This document shows, one piece after another, positions 1-10,121 of a stretch of DNA of 64,000 bases. The stretch covers positions 2,418,001 through 2,482,000 of the forward strand of contig NZ_CP036525.1 in the NCBI RefSeq assembly GCF_007741535.1, in the 5' to 3' direction. The DNA comes from Rubripirellula lacrimiformis (GTDB taxonomy: Bacteria; Planctomycetota; Planctomycetia; Pirellulales; Pirellulaceae). Each line of letters begins with the position of its first letter. Positions within the stretch are counted from its first letter, which is position 1. The notes under the pieces are model-generated. The model was not told where the DNA came from and ran no database searches. It was given only the letters and a program-made list of their open reading frames with translations. The position numbers were made by a program, and so were the translations under genes.

Positions 1-916
1 CGGTCGATGCAATCAAGTTGGCCGCCTCGATCCCGCTGGCCAAAGCCCAACTCATCCCCTCGCCCGTGAAGGGTTCGACATAACCAGCCGCGTCTCCAAT
101 CGCGATGATTCGACCATTGCCGGAAACGCGTGTTCGTCGCATCGGTGGCGTGGTAACGACGCTATGGACCTGGTCCCAGTTGGTCACATCAAACGCACTT
201 CGCTGAACCAGTTGTTGCATTCTTTGAACGGGATCGCCAAGCGTTTGTGATTGGTTGCCCGACCGCAGTGCGGCTGCGACGTCGACTCGTCGTTCATCAA
301 GACGAACCAGTCCGACGTATCCGTCGTCGCCACAAGCCATGTAGATCGCACCGCTTTCGATCGAGTCGGTCGCAATCGTGCAGGAGACACCGAAAGGGCC
401 ATGAGGGGCTTCGATCCACGGCAAAATATCATTGAATCCACCCGACGAAAGTCCGGACGCAATCACGGCAATGTCGAAACGTGATGATGTGATCGAACTC
501 TGATGTTTCAGCTGGACATCCACACCGCGATCATCTTGGCCAAGGATGCGGCCGCTCGTGTTCATGGATACTTCGACGCCCAGTTCAACCGCTCTTTCGA
601 TCAGCACCGGATCAAGACTTTCTCGCGAAATCGCGAGCCCCTGCGGGATTTTGGCTTCGACCAGATGCGAGTCAAACGAAGCGATCCAGCGATCGGTCGC
701 CAACCCGAGGTCGACGACCGTTTGTCGGATCGCCAACGTTTCCAGACTGTGCAAACCTTTCGCGTTGAGGCAGCATCCGCACGCTTTGGATCGCGGGAAT
801 TGTTTCCGTTCGGCAAGCGTGACGTGGCAACCAAGTCGTGCCAGCATGATCGCGTTGCTGGCGCCCGCTGGCCCACCGCCGATCACAAGAACCTTGCGAG
901 GTTGATCGGAAATCAT
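1..916 (-). CDS. FAD-dependent oxidoreductase, geranylgeranyl-reductase-like (3' end outside window)
   Basis: About 305 codons are visible; the C-terminus lies beyond base 1. The N-terminus carries a dinucleotide-binding motif VIGGGPAGASNA, followed by a Cys-rich CGCC segment near residue 45. A second FAD motif, GDAAGYVEPFTGEGM, sits near residue 290. This order is typical of the FixC/geranylgeranyl reductase group of flavoproteins, which reduce isoprenoid or polyketide-like substrates. The ATG at 916 overlaps the TGA of the upstream methyltransferase in an ATGA tetranucleotide, so the two are almost certainly translationally coupled. In other bacteria such a reductase beside a methyltransferase often belongs to a small secondary-metabolite (for example type III polyketide) cluster. 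No polyketide synthase is visible here, so the substrate is unknown. The family call is firm. Confidence 0.88.
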   Translation of the reverse strand, partial: MISDQPRKVLVIGGGPAGASNAIMLARLGCHVTLAERKQFPRSKACGCCLNAKGLHSLETLAIRQTVVDLGLATDRWIASFDSHLVEAKIPQGLAISRESLDPVLIERAVELGVEVSMNTSGRILGQDDRGVDVQLKHQSSITSSRFDIAVIASGLSSGGFNDILPWIEAPHGPFGVSCTIATDSIESGAIYMACGDDGYVGLVRLDERRVDVAAALRSGNQSQTLGDPVQRMQQLVQRSAFDVTNWDQVHSVVTTPPMRRTRVSGNGRIIAIGDAAGYVEPFTGEGMSWALASGIEAANLIAST

Positions 917-1620
917 GGTGACCTTCGGTGCTGGTTGTTGGTTGGGGCAAAATCGGGGGCCCACAGTTTGAAATAAAATCGCCCGGGAAAGATGCGCCGT
1001 GCCTGGATGGTTCCTCCCACCGCTTCTTCGGCCAGCGTCTTGGCTTCGGACAATGTGTAGGCACCTTCGACGCTCAGCCGAGCATCGTGGTGGACCACTT
1101 TGGATCGAGTCAGCACACGCGAAGCAGCCGAAATCAGCTCTCGGTTCAACTTGGACCTTTCCAGATCGCAAACCATCGACGCAACTCGCGCGGCGGAATG
1201 CATGGATTTCAGCAAATGGATCGTGTCGTGCGGATCCAGGTGATGCAGAAAGAGTGAGTTGGTGATGACATCGAAACCGGTGGGCAGTGGTTCGCGAATG
1301 CAGTCCTGTTGGATCGCCGAAATCTTGACACCCGCCAACGCTGCTCTTTGGAATTGTTTCTCGATTGCGAAATGACTGATTTCGACGGTGGTCACTTCGA
1401 TGTCGATCCCGCATCGATTTCCCATCTGGCTCCATGCAATGGGCAGGTCGGCGGAGCCCGATGCGACGTCCAGTACGCGCAGTTTGCCAGAGGTGTGCTG
1501 GGAGGCAATCTTTTTCAGATGACGAAACAGAATCGGTGCGATGAAAGAAACTTTGTTTAGCCTGGCCAGGCCCGAGAGCGCGTGCACATGCAGCTCCTCG
1601 GGCAGATCTTCCTGATCCAT
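913..1620 (-). CDS. class I SAM-dependent methyltransferase
   Basis: A 235-residue protein from the ATG at 1620. An in-frame TTG at 1647 with an AAAGG about 8 bases upstream is an alternative start that adds nine residues. Motif I is VLDVASGSADLPIAW and an acidic loop ends strand 2 (TTVEIS). NSLFLHHL is the usual post-motif segment, so this is a Rossmann-fold methyltransferase resembling the UbiE/Coq5-like group that acts on small molecules. It is the first gene of a two-gene unit with the FAD reductase, joined by an ATGA overlap at 913-916. The joint role is probably reduction and methylation of the same lipid or polyketide-type product. That role is inferred only from context. Confidence 0.85.
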   Translation of the reverse strand: MDQEDLPEELHVHALSGLARLNKVSFIAPILFRHLKKIASQHTSGKLRVLDVASGSADLPIAWSQMGNRCGIDIEVTTVEISHFAIEKQFQRAALAGVKISAIQQDCIREPLPTGFDVITNSLFLHHLDPHDTIHLLKSMHSAARVASMVCDLERSKLNRELISAASRVLTRSKVVHHDARLSVEGAYTLSEAKTLAEEAVGGTIQARRIFPGRFYFKLWAPDFAPTNNQHRRSP

Positions 1621-1647
1621 GATTTCCGGTTGCCGGTTACGTTCCAA

Positions 1648-1984
1648 GATGGGGCCTTTGTCGCTGGCTGGTGGGTAGGTGTGATCATTGGCGTCCTAAA
1701 GAGCGTCCCTAAACAGGGTCATCGTGCGGCAATGCCGATTCGATCGCCGAGCCAAGTTCATCGCAGCATAGCGTACTTGTCCAGGCTTTCGGCTTCGCAA
1801 CAGCCGCCGCGCCCGAAAGAGAGTGCCCCGTGACGACATGTTTTCATGCAGTCGGGCGGCGAATGCGGCCGCCGTCCCGACGCCGTCATCGGCTCACGCC
1901 CACCAGCGGAGCGTTGGCAAGAAAGATGGGGCCGCTGTGCCCAGGACGAAAGAGATCGGATGCCGGTGCGGATCGGTCGTCCGA
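1648..1984. other. intergenic gap, no gene seen
   Basis: This gap lies between the end of the DUF1501 gene and the start of the methyltransferase, both on the minus strand. It must hold the promoter of the methyltransferase-reductase pair. I see no convincing -35/-10 pair, terminator hairpin or coding frame. Confidence 0.5.
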
Positions 1985-3301
1985 TCAGGCCATGATCGAT
2001 TGGATCGGTTGACCTTCGCTGCGTTTGATCGGTCGGCCGATCGGTGTGTCCAGTTCTTCGTCGTAGGGTATGTCCAGTGCGGACAGGATCGTAGCGTGCA
2101 AATCGGCGACGGTGACCGCATCGGAAACATCCCCCAGCGGTTTCGCTGGATCCAGTTTGGGATCCGGCGATGTCGCGCCGTGCACGTGTCCGCGACGGAT
2201 TCCACAGCCGGCAAGCAGCGTCGAAAACCCGTGTGGCCAGTGGTCGCGTCCTTCGGCCGGATTGTGAGTCGGTGTGCGTCCAAATTCGCCGCCACAGACG
2301 ACCAGGGTGGAATCCAGCAGGTCGCGGTCCTTCAATCGTTGCAGCAACGATGCCAGGGCAGGATCCAGTTTTTGGCACGCAGCGGATTGCAGAGTGTGGT
2401 TGGTGATGTGCGAATCCCAACCGCTTAGAGTGACCTCGACACAGCGGGCGCCGACTTCGATCAACCGCGTGGCCGCCAAGCAACCGCGTCCAAACGGGGT
2501 GTCGCCAAACGCTTCGCGAACTTCGCGTGGTTCGTCGGAAACGTCAAAGGCACCCAGTTGATCGCTGGACATCATCCGCAGGGCTGAATCGGTGGCCGTT
2601 GTGTGCAAAGTCCGCGCGGATTCTAGTTTCGCCAATCGACCACGACGAAACTCATTTTCGACAACGTTGTACAGATCGTCGATGCGCCGATCAAAACGGT
2701 CCTGGTCGACACGCCGTGTGATGTCGGGAACGGGGCCGGCGGGGTCGTTGATTTTGAAAGCGTCGTAGGCGGCGCCCAGGTACCCGCCGCGTGACGGGGA
2801 TTGTCCCGGCAAGATCGAGATGTGTCGCGGAATGTCGGCGCCCGATTCGCTGGCGTGACACAGGACCGAACCGATTGCGGGGTGTCGCAGCGTCGGATCC
2901 AACCGGTACCCGGTCTTGATGTTATAGACGGCTCGCGCATGGTCTCCTTCTTTGCTAACCACGCTTCGGACCAACGACGTCAGGTGCATCTGCTGGGCTG
3001 TTTGGGGCAGCAGATCGGAAATCTGGATACCTGGGATGGTGGTGTCGATCGCCTTGACGTCCCCGCCGATCTTGGTGCCCACATGGGGATCGAAGGTTTC
3101 CAGTTGGCTGGGCGCGCCCTCGCACCAAATCAAGATCACGTTCCGCGGCTTGGCCGGATCGGTGACGCCCCGCTCGTCGGCCATCGCTAACGTTCGGGCG
3201 ATCGATGACATCATCAACGCCCCGCCACCGGCGCCCAATAGAGTTCGCCGCGACAGATGAGCCGATGCATCACAGAGTTCGATAGGCGATGGGCTGTGCA
3301 T
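1985..3301 (-). CDS. DUF1501 family secreted protein (Tat-type leader)
   Basis: A 438-residue protein. The ATG at 3301 is preferred over the upstream TTG at 3331 because the leader then begins just before the twin-arginine-like stretch SRRTLLGAGGGALM, which suggests Tat export. Core DUF1501 features are VILIWCEGAPSQLETFDPH near the N-terminus, GWDSH in the middle and GGEFGRTP towards the C-terminus. These resemble the metal-site segments of the sulfatase/alkaline phosphatase superfamily, to which DUF1501 is distantly related. The gene lies 58 bases downstream of the DUF1549/DUF1553 gene in the same orientation. In planctomycetes the two families nearly always occur as a pair. The family is certain and the biochemical role is unknown. 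Confidence 0.92.
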   Translation of the reverse strand: MHSPSPIELCDASAHLSRRTLLGAGGGALMMSSIARTLAMADERGVTDPAKPRNVILIWCEGAPSQLETFDPHVGTKIGGDVKAIDTTIPGIQISDLLPQTAQQMHLTSLVRSVVSKEGDHARAVYNIKTGYRLDPTLRHPAIGSVLCHASESGADIPRHISILPGQSPSRGGYLGAAYDAFKINDPAGPVPDITRRVDQDRFDRRIDDLYNVVENEFRRGRLAKLESARTLHTTATDSALRMMSSDQLGAFDVSDEPREVREAFGDTPFGRGCLAATRLIEVGARCVEVTLSGWDSHITNHTLQSAACQKLDPALASLLQRLKDRDLLDSTLVVCGGEFGRTPTHNPAEGRDHWPHGFSTLLAGCGIRRGHVHGATSPDPKLDPAKPLGDVSDAVTVADLHATILSALDIPYDEELDTPIGRPIKRSEGQPIQSIMA

Positions 3302-3359
3302 GGCAGGTGTCTCGTAGAGAAGATGGATCAAAATCGGTAGCGAAACTCGCCAAACGTCA

Positions 3360-5138
3360 CTAGTGATTCCAGGCTAATTCACTGCTGTTCAGAAGCACCC
3401 ACATCAGGTCTTCGATTGTTTTGCGACGAAACTTCGCGTCGGATATTTGGCCGACAAAATGGTCATGTTCAACCTTGGTCGGATAGCGGTTCAACGCACA
3501 AAGATAGATCGTGTCGACGATAGCGCTGTCGTCTTCGGCAAACATGCGTGCGTGCGACGACGCGTTCAGCACAGGGTTGTCCTCGGTCAGTTCACGCAAC
3601 ATCTTGCCGTTCATCATCAGCAGTCGCTGAGTGATGGTGACACTGTCGGTGGTAAATTCATCTTCGCCGATGTCACCGTATCGTTTGACGAAATCATTGT
3701 TCGTGGTCAACGTGATCAGTTGCAGCAACAACGCCGAATCACGGTCCGTGCGTTTGATCCGCGACGCTTGAATGATCGCTCCGGCGACCTGTTCGGGACG
3801 CAGGCGTACCAGCGGAAACACTGCGCCGGCACGTTCCATCGCTTCGCTGATTTCAATCCCGTCAATCCGGCTGTCGGCGCGAAACGCAGCCGACTTTGCG
3901 ATCAATCGAATCAACCGACGCAGATTGAATTGGTGGTCAATGAAATCGGTCGCCAACTGCTGGGCCAGCGGTGAACTGGCTTCATCGAGTGGCAGGTTGT
4001 CGACGGCTTCCCCAGCCGGACGACCATACATCAGCGCCCAGACGTGACTGACGGCGGCGCGAGCGGCTTGGTGGTTTTCGGGATGCGTGATCCAGGCTGC
4101 CAATCGGACGCGAGCGTCGCCGTCGGCGGGCAACAGTTCCGGCGAATAGGGAACGCTCGGTTCGACGTCGGTTTCGTCGTCATCGTGCAGATATTGATAC
4201 TGGTAATCCGGCTGGCCACTGCGAACGCCCTGCAGCCCGTTGCTCTTCGCACTGGTATAGAACGCCGCCAATTGATGGAAGTCGGTTTGAAGTCCTTCAC
4301 GCGGCGATTCGACGTCGCCCAAGTTGACGTTGCCAAGAAAGTCATCGTGGCACTGAAGACAGTCGATTCGCAGTCCCAAAAACGCACGCGACGTCCGAGC
4401 GGCTAACCGAATCGGATCGGGTGAATTGTCGTTGCTGTCGTAAGTCGAGGTCAGGAAATTGACTTCGGGTTTGTCGGTCCAGAGCCCTTCGGCCGTGATC
4501 AGTTGGCGGACAAGTTGGTCATAGCGAACGTTGCCGGCGAACTGTTCGCTAAGCCAGATTCGAAATCGACGACGTCGATAGACGACAAACTGACCCTCGT
4601 CCGTACCGACCAGGAACCTTGTCCAGCGTTCGGACCAATAGTGGTGGAATCGTGGATCGACTAGCAGCCGTTCCAGGTGAGCGTCGGCGCGTGCATGTTC
4701 GGGCAGTCGCTCGAGCTCTCGAATCTCTTCCAGCGACATCCCGCTGCCGACCATCGCCAGCGAAATCCGTCGACAGACCGTCATCCAGTTAGCAGGATCG
4801 GCCGGTTGATATCCTGATTCGGCCAGCGAGTCTCGCCACGTCGAATCCAGATTGGCGACAGTGTGGACCAGGTTTCCCGGCTTTTCCTCGTAGCCTGCCT
4901 TGTCCACGTCGCCCGCGGGATTTTGGTCCGGCGAGGCTATGGGCGATGGCGGCTGCAGGGCGTCGGTGGCAGGTTCGGCTGCCAACGAATCGTTGGTGAC
5001 CGCGACTGCGTGTGCCGCCGCTTGGGGTGTCCCCGGTTCCGATAGTCCAGCCGCCATGTAACCGAAAACTAGCAACATCAGCAGCCCGAACCAGCCCCAT
5101 CGAGCCGCCATCAGCAGAAAGGTTTTGGAGCGTGACAT
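3360..5138 (-). CDS. DUF1549/DUF1553 domain secreted protein
   Basis: A 592-residue protein from the ATG at 5138; a GTG lies two codons upstream. The N-terminus has one hydrophobic segment (about residues 15-35) that acts as a signal peptide or anchor. DUF1549 follows with the landmarks RFHHYWSERWTRFLVG and RTSRAFLGLRIDCLQCHDD; the CLQCH is a lone CxxCH that could bind haem c. DUF1553 occupies the C-terminal half, with SHVWALMYGRP and RLIRLIAKSAAFRADSR. This version lacks the separate N-terminal cytochrome domain found in many longer family members. It is the upstream partner of the DUF1501 gene and the two form an operon. The family role is undefined; an envelope redox or polymer-degrading complex has been suggested for such pairs. 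Family identification is secure. Confidence 0.92.
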   Translation of the reverse strand: MSRSKTFLLMAARWGWFGLLMLLVFGYMAAGLSEPGTPQAAAHAVAVTNDSLAAEPATDALQPPSPIASPDQNPAGDVDKAGYEEKPGNLVHTVANLDSTWRDSLAESGYQPADPANWMTVCRRISLAMVGSGMSLEEIRELERLPEHARADAHLERLLVDPRFHHYWSERWTRFLVGTDEGQFVVYRRRRFRIWLSEQFAGNVRYDQLVRQLITAEGLWTDKPEVNFLTSTYDSNDNSPDPIRLAARTSRAFLGLRIDCLQCHDDFLGNVNLGDVESPREGLQTDFHQLAAFYTSAKSNGLQGVRSGQPDYQYQYLHDDDETDVEPSVPYSPELLPADGDARVRLAAWITHPENHQAARAAVSHVWALMYGRPAGEAVDNLPLDEASSPLAQQLATDFIDHQFNLRRLIRLIAKSAAFRADSRIDGIEISEAMERAGAVFPLVRLRPEQVAGAIIQASRIKRTDRDSALLLQLITLTTNNDFVKRYGDIGEDEFTTDSVTITQRLLMMNGKMLRELTEDNPVLNASSHARMFAEDDSAIVDTIYLCALNRYPTKVEHDHFVGQISDAKFRRKTIEDLMWVLLNSSELAWNH

Positions 5139-5453
5139 CGACACGGCAATCGAAAGAGGAGATTCGGGGCGTATGGAATGATTCGCCCTGACTCTCTCTA
5201 TCTTGGCAGATGCGCCAAAGAAAAACGCGAAAATTCGCCGCCGAACCCGGCTGATCCAACAGAACGATACAAACGAAAAAACGCCAACCGATGGGACATC
5301 CGAATCCCAGGCTGGCGCGTATCAAAGATGTCTGAGGCATCGATCTCGTTGCGGACGTCCTAAACTTGGTCGGGCGTCCTTCACCGACGCAGGGAATTCT
5401 GGCAAATCCCACTGCGTCCCTCATGCGATCGAAGCTCCCCTACCCTGCGGCGA
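5139..5453. other. intergenic region with one dispersed-repeat copy
   Basis: This is the upstream region of the DUF1549 gene and lies past the 3' end of the parvulin gene. The only distinctive content is a copy of dispersed repeat B at 5391-5420. No coding frame or terminator stands out. Confidence 0.5.
5391..5420 (+). repeat. dispersed repeat B, copy 1
   Basis: It contains TCTGGCAAATCCCACTGCG preceded by GGGAAT. The same core, with one or two changes, recurs at 12105-12130, 12150-12177, 33565-33590 (reverse) and 46367-46387 (reverse), always in non-coding DNA or at its margin. Confidence 0.65.
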
Positions 5454-5735
5454 TCAGTCGGTTCGCTCGGTGACTTCTAGCAGGTGGTAACCGAAGTCGG
5501 TTTTGACGGGGCCTTGGACTTCGCCCACTTCACCGCCAAAGACGGCGGCGTCGAATTCAGGCACCATTTGGCCAGGGCCGAACGAACCCAGTGCGCCGCC
5601 TTGGGCACCCGATGGGCAGGATGAGTGGGAAGCCGCCAGAGCAGCAAAGTCGGCTCCTTCGGCAATCTGTTTCTTCAGGTCCAAACATTCTTGCTCGGAC
5701 GAAACCAGGATGTGACGGGCGCTTGCTTTGGGCAT
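5454..5735 (-). CDS. parvulin-type peptidylprolyl isomerase, single domain
   Basis: A 93-residue protein that consists only of a PpiC/parvulin domain. ARHILV opens the domain, a Cys-containing loop (SHSSCPSG) follows, [19 protein letters not shown] is the central signature, and FGYHLLEV closes it. The open frame continues upstream, but the ATG at 5735 gives exactly the length of small cytoplasmic parvulins such as E. coli PpiC. There is no signal peptide, so it probably acts in the cytoplasm, catalysing cis-trans isomerisation of peptidyl-prolyl bonds. It lies 127 bases downstream of aconitase on the same strand and may be cotranscribed. Confidence 0.92.
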   Translation of the reverse strand: MPKASARHILVSSEQECLDLKKQIAEGADFAALAASHSSCPSGAQGGALGSFGPGQMVPEFDAAVFGGEVGEVQGPVKTDFGYHLLEVTERTD

Positions 5736-5862
5736 CGAATAGTCCTCGGGTAGCCGGCTCCGAAACCAATCGACGGAGGCCAGGGAAACAAAACTAGAAT
5801 TCCGCGAGCAAGCCCGCGGATTGGGAAAGGAAACGTCCGCGACCGTAGCCGCAGATCGATGT

Positions 5863-8568
5863 TTACTTGGACAGGTTCCGCAGGACCGTCGGCAGGATCC
5901 CACCGTTTCGGTAGTACTGCATTTCGACGGGCGTATCGATTCGCACGACACATGGGAAGGTCTTGGCATTGCCATCGGCATCCGTAGCGGTGACGGTGAT
6001 CGTCGAACGCGGTTGCAGGTCGTTGGACAGTTCAGGAATGTCGATCGTTTCTTCGCCGGTCAGCCCCAGTGATTGCCAGGTTGCGCCGTCGGCGAATTCT
6101 AGCGGCAGCACGCCCATGCCCACCAAGTTGCTGCGGTGGATCCGTTCGTAGCTGGCGGTGATCACTGCTTTGACGCCCAACAGCATCGTGCCCTTGGCGG
6201 CCCAGTCGCGGCTGCTGCCGGTGCCGTATTCGGCACCCGCCAACACAACCAACGGTGTTCCCGCGGCTTGGTACTTCATCGACGCATCGTAAATGCTCAT
6301 CACGTCGTTGGTGGGCAGATAGCGAGTGACGCCGCCTTCGGTCCCGGGGGCCAGTTGGTTGCGGATACGAATGTTGGCGAAGGTTCCGCGTACCATGACG
6401 CGGTCGTTCCCGCGGCGGGAACCAAAACTGTTGAAGTCGCGGATGTCGACGGACTTGTCACGCAGGTAGGCCCCAGCAGGACCATCCGAAGCGATCGCTC
6501 CGGCCGGTGAAATGTGGTCGGTCGTGACCGAATCATTCAACAGAGCCAATACGCGAGCACCGTGGATCGGTGTGATGTCCGGAACGTCTTGTCCGGTCAC
6601 GGCATCCAAGAACGGTGGGTGCTGGATGTACGTGCTCTCGTCGCTCCACGGATAGATCGCCCCGGTCGCCACTTCGATGGCATTCCACAGGTCGTTGCCT
6701 TTGACGGCTTCCCCGTATTCTTTGGTGAACATTTCGGGCTGAATCGAACTGGCGATCGTTTCGCGAATTTCGTCCGCGCTGGGCCAGATGTCTTTCAGGA
6801 ACACGTCTTTCCCGTCATCCCCCTTGCCGATCGGTTCGGTCGCCAAGTCGATGTCGGTGGTGCCGGCGAGGGCGTAGGCGACGACCAGCGGTGGGCTGGC
6901 CAAGTAGTTGGCCTTGGTCAGCGGATTGACTCGGCCTTCGAAGTTGCGGTTGCCCGACAACACGGCCGACGCAACCAAATCGCTGGTCTTGATCGCGTTG
7001 GCGACCGGTGCCGGCAATGGTCCGCTGTTTCCGATGCAGGTCGTGCATCCGTAGCCGACGGTTTGGAAACCTAGTGTGTTCAACGATTCGGACAGACCGG
7101 CTTTGTTCAGATAGTCGGTGACGACGCGTGATCCCGGCGCCAGCGACGTCTTGACGTGCGATGGTACTTTTAGACCCTTTTCGACAGCCTTTTTGGCCAA
7201 CAGACCAGCCCCGATCATCACCGATGGGTTCGACGTGTTGGTGCAGGAAGTGATCGCGGCGATGACCACCGCACCGTGCGTGATTTGGCTGCTGTGTCCG
7301 TTGTCGATGACTTCGGCGACTTTGCCCAGTTCGTTTTTGTCGAGTCCGAATCCGACTTTGCCGATCGGAGCGGTCAACGAATCATTGAACGACTTCTTCA
7401 TTTCGGTCAGCGGGATGCGGTCCTGCGGTCGTTTGGGACCGGCCATGCACGGAACCACGGTACCCAAATCCATCGACAAGGTTTTGGTGTAATTCAGTTT
7501 GGGACCGTCGTCGGTCCGGAACAGGCCCTGTTCCTTGCAATAATTTTCCACCAATTGGACGTTGGCTTCAGTGCGTCCGGTTTGACGCAAGTAGTCCAAT
7601 GTCACGTTGTCGACCGGGAAGAAACCCATCGTCGCACCGTATTCCGGCGCCATGTTGGCGATCGTGGCTCGGTCGGCCACGCTCATCTTGTTCATGCCGG
7701 GGCCAAAGAACTCGACGAATTTGCCGACCACGCCCTCATCACGCAAAACTTGGACGACCTGCAGGACCATGTCGGTCGCGGTGGCGCCAGCGGGCAATGC
7801 ACCGGTCAGTTCGAAACCGATCACTTCGGGCATCAACATGTACAAGGGTTGACCCAGCATGTTGGCTTCCGCTTCGATGCCGCCGACGCCCCATCCCAGC
7901 ACGCCCAGACCATTGATCATCGTGGTGTGGCTGTCGGTTCCAACTAGCGTATCGGGAAGCGCGACAGGACCGTCTGCGGTTTCTTGGATGGCGACGACGC
8001 GAGCCAAGTATTCCAAGTTGACTTGGTGAACGATGCCGACGTTCGGCGGCACGACCGAAAAGTTATCGAACGCTTGTTGGCCCCAACGCAGGAATTCGTA
8101 ACGTTCGCGGTTGCGATCGAATTCGATCGCGACGTTTTCTGCCAATGACGAGGCGGTGCCGAAGTTGTCCACTTGGACGCTGTGGTCAATGACCAGGTCG
8201 ACGGGGATCAACGGGTTGATTTTCTCGGGATCGCCACCGATTCGCTCCATCGCGCTGCGCATCGCTGCCAAGTCGACGACGGCCGGTACGCCGGTAAAGT
8301 CCTGCAGAACGACGCGGTAGGGTTTGAACGGCACTTCCTGCTTCGCGGGGGCAGCGGCGTTCCAGGCGGCCAGATTTTTGACGTCGTCTTCGGTCACCGA
8401 AAACCCGTCGCAATTGCGAAGCACGGCTTCCAGCAGAACTCGGATCGAAAACGGCAGCTTGCTGATCTCGCCCAAACCGGCTTCTTCCAGTTTGCTGAGC
8501 CGATAGATCGTCGCAGTCCCGTTGCCTGTATCGAACGAATCGCGAACTCCAAATGGGTCAAACGTCAC
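5863..8568 (-). CDS. acnA: aconitate hydratase A
   Basis: A 901-residue TCA-cycle enzyme that interconverts citrate and isocitrate through cis-aconitate, in the cytoplasm. The length matches AcnA/IRP1-type aconitases. The three [4Fe-4S] ligands are visible as Cys442 in [11 protein letters not shown] and Cys508 and Cys511 in [13 protein letters not shown]. The substrate loop [19 protein letters not shown] is near residue 212 and the swivel-domain motif [16 protein letters not shown] is present. The start is a GTG at 8568; no ATG gives the full conserved N-terminus. The gene has a long divergent upstream region shared with the Cys-rich protein gene. The small parvulin gene follows. Confidence 0.98.
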   Translation of the reverse strand: MTFDPFGVRDSFDTGNGTATIYRLSKLEEAGLGEISKLPFSIRVLLEAVLRNCDGFSVTEDDVKNLAAWNAAAPAKQEVPFKPYRVVLQDFTGVPAVVDLAAMRSAMERIGGDPEKINPLIPVDLVIDHSVQVDNFGTASSLAENVAIEFDRNRERYEFLRWGQQAFDNFSVVPPNVGIVHQVNLEYLARVVAIQETADGPVALPDTLVGTDSHTTMINGLGVLGWGVGGIEAEANMLGQPLYMLMPEVIGFELTGALPAGATATDMVLQVVQVLRDEGVVGKFVEFFGPGMNKMSVADRATIANMAPEYGATMGFFPVDNVTLDYLRQTGRTEANVQLVENYCKEQGLFRTDDGPKLNYTKTLSMDLGTVVPCMAGPKRPQDRIPLTEMKKSFNDSLTAPIGKVGFGLDKNELGKVAEVIDNGHSSQITHGAVVIAAITSCTNTSNPSVMIGAGLLAKKAVEKGLKVPSHVKTSLAPGSRVVTDYLNKAGLSESLNTLGFQTVGYGCTTCIGNSGPLPAPVANAIKTSDLVASAVLSGNRNFEGRVNPLTKANYLASPPLVVAYALAGTTDIDLATEPIGKGDDGKDVFLKDIWPSADEIRETIASSIQPEMFTKEYGEAVKGNDLWNAIEVATGAIYPWSDESTYIQHPPFLDAVTGQDVPDITPIHGARVLALLNDSVTTDHISPAGAIASDGPAGAYLRDKSVDIRDFNSFGSRRGNDRVMVRGTFANIRIRNQLAPGTEGGVTRYLPTNDVMSIYDASMKYQAAGTPLVVLAGAEYGTGSSRDWAAKGTMLLGVKAVITASYERIHRSNLVGMGVLPLEFADGATWQSLGLTGEETIDIPELSNDLQPRSTITVTATDADGNAKTFPCVVRIDTPVEMQYYRNGGILPTVLRNLSK

Positions 8569-8906
8569 GGTGTTATTCTCTTACGAATGAATGGATTCGA
8601 ATGGTCTGGCGCGGAAGGCGAGGCCAGTGGCGGGTGATCGCGAAAGAGCGGGAAATGCCGCATAAATCGCAGCGACAGTCTAACAATTCGTGACCGGGCT
8701 GTCTGCCGGCATGCCGCCACGATCGGACAAGGGCGGCAAGATTCGCTGTTCTGGCCAGCGGAAACGCACTAATCCGCCGATGTCAAGATGGCGAAACTTT
8801 GCCGGTCCTTTCGGTTCTTTTGGTCATTCGGATTCTGACGCGTCGATACGTCAATAGCGACCATGCGGATCGTAAGCGTTAGCCGACCAGAAAGCCGAGT
8901 TTATCC
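8569..8906. promoter_or_regulatory. divergent intergenic region between acnA and the Cys-rich protein gene
   Basis: This 338-base region separates two divergent starts and must carry both promoters. I could not pick a convincing promoter box on either strand. No coding frame is supported. Confidence 0.4.
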
Positions 8907-9869
8907 ATGTCAGTTCATTTTTCATCAAAGCGTTCATTCATCGCATCGGTCGTCGCCGGTGGCCTGCTGATGATGGCCCCCGCGATGGTGGCCAATGCGG
9001 GGTCCGGTTGCGGCTGCGAAGCCAGTTGTGGCTGTGGCGTGATGGCCGAGCCTTCCTGTGGCTGTGGCGAACCCGCCTGCGGTTTTGATGGGCCAACCTG
9101 CGGGTTTGAGGAACCTGTCTGTGGTTTCGAAGAACCAACCTGTGGATTCGACGGCGGCAGCGGTGGCTGTGGATGCGGGAAATGCGGCGGTGGACTGAAT
9201 CTGCCAAAAATCCCGCGGATCCATCTGCCCAAAATCAACATGAAGCGGACGCTGGTCTACAAGGCGCTCGACGGAGTCGCCGGGGGGATCGAAAAGGTCT
9301 TCGGATTGGATCAGTGCCATTCCGGCTGTGGCACGCCAACCTGTGACGATGGATGTGACGCCGCCATGCTGGGCGAATTGGTCGTCCCCATGCCGCCCCA
9401 AATGCACACCTACGCCGAACCGATGCACATGCACAGCGATTCGGTATACGAGGGATCGGTTCACCACAATTCGGGGCACCATGGATCGTCAAACGTCGTC
9501 CAGCCACATGCCAACACTCACGGGCACGCGGTCGAATCGCCACAGTGGCAGCAAACGCCGCCCGTGGTCGCACCGCAAACCAAGATGCAAATGAGTCAGC
9601 CCCGAATCACGCCTCAAGCGTCCCGTCCACAGGTGGCACCGATTCCTAAATCGAATGCCCCCATGAATCGTCGCGCCGTTCCGGCCCCGGCGATCCCAGA
9701 AGACAAGTCATTGTTCGACGCTTTGTCGGATCCCTTCAGCGACGATGAAGTCAGCGTTCGCCGGATCCAAACCGTGCGTCCAAGCAGCTACGAAGCCCCG
9801 GCTCCGTCGGTGCCCCGCCGCGCCCTGTCCAGCTCGGATGAAACATCCAGCCGCCGCACCCATCGCTAG
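8907..9869 (+). CDS. secreted Cys/Gly-rich and Met/His-rich protein of unknown function
   Basis: A 320-residue protein with a clear signal peptide (hydrophobic core ASVVAGGLLMMAPAMV, cleavage near residue 31). The mature N-terminus holds 13 Cys in about 62 residues, arranged as CGC clusters and three to four copies of a CGF-(D/E)-x-P-x unit such as CGFEEPVCGFEEPTCGF. Four more Cys follow in a CHSGCGTPTC stretch. Residues 165-200 are rich in Met and His (MPPQMHTYAEPMHMHS, then HHNSGHHG). The C-terminal third is Pro/Ser-rich and probably disordered. I do not recognise a named family. The composition suggests metal binding or a disulfide-rich cell-surface protein, typical of planctomycete walls. 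It is monocistronic as far as can be seen. Confidence 0.75.
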   Translation: MSVHFSSKRSFIASVVAGGLLMMAPAMVANAGSGCGCEASCGCGVMAEPSCGCGEPACGFDGPTCGFEEPVCGFEEPTCGFDGGSGGCGCGKCGGGLNLPKIPRIHLPKINMKRTLVYKALDGVAGGIEKVFGLDQCHSGCGTPTCDDGCDAAMLGELVVPMPPQMHTYAEPMHMHSDSVYEGSVHHNSGHHGSSNVVQPHANTHGHAVESPQWQQTPPVVAPQTKMQMSQPRITPQASRPQVAPIPKSNAPMNRRAVPAPAIPEDKSLFDALSDPFSDDEVSVRRIQTVRPSSYEAPAPSVPRRALSSSDETSSRRTHR

Positions 9870-9946
9870 TCGATTTGGCCGCTAGCCTGGGTTGGGTTCC
9901 CCCAGATACCCCGGCATCGCCCAAACGCCAGCGCGGTCAAGCAATT

Positions 9947-9979
9947 CGTAGCGGAAGTCGCCAAAACTTTCGGTGATTC
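9947..9979 (+). repeat. dispersed repeat A, copy 1
   Basis: The core is AAGTCGCCAAAACTTTCGGT, preceded by CGTAGCGG. Similarity with the copy at 11379 continues for about 30 more bases (ATCGGCCGAAACTC). The other copies are at 20164 and, reversed, 50710. Confidence 0.75.
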
Positions 9980-10121
9980 AACATCCATCGGCCGAAACTC
10001 TTGGCCAGTTGCGGTACCAGAAACCGCGCAAAACGTGGGCGGTGATGGTGAATCAGCCAAAGAGAGATGGGTCTGCGTCGATTACGATGCCGCAGAACTC
10101 CCTGCACCGGCAACTCCCTGC

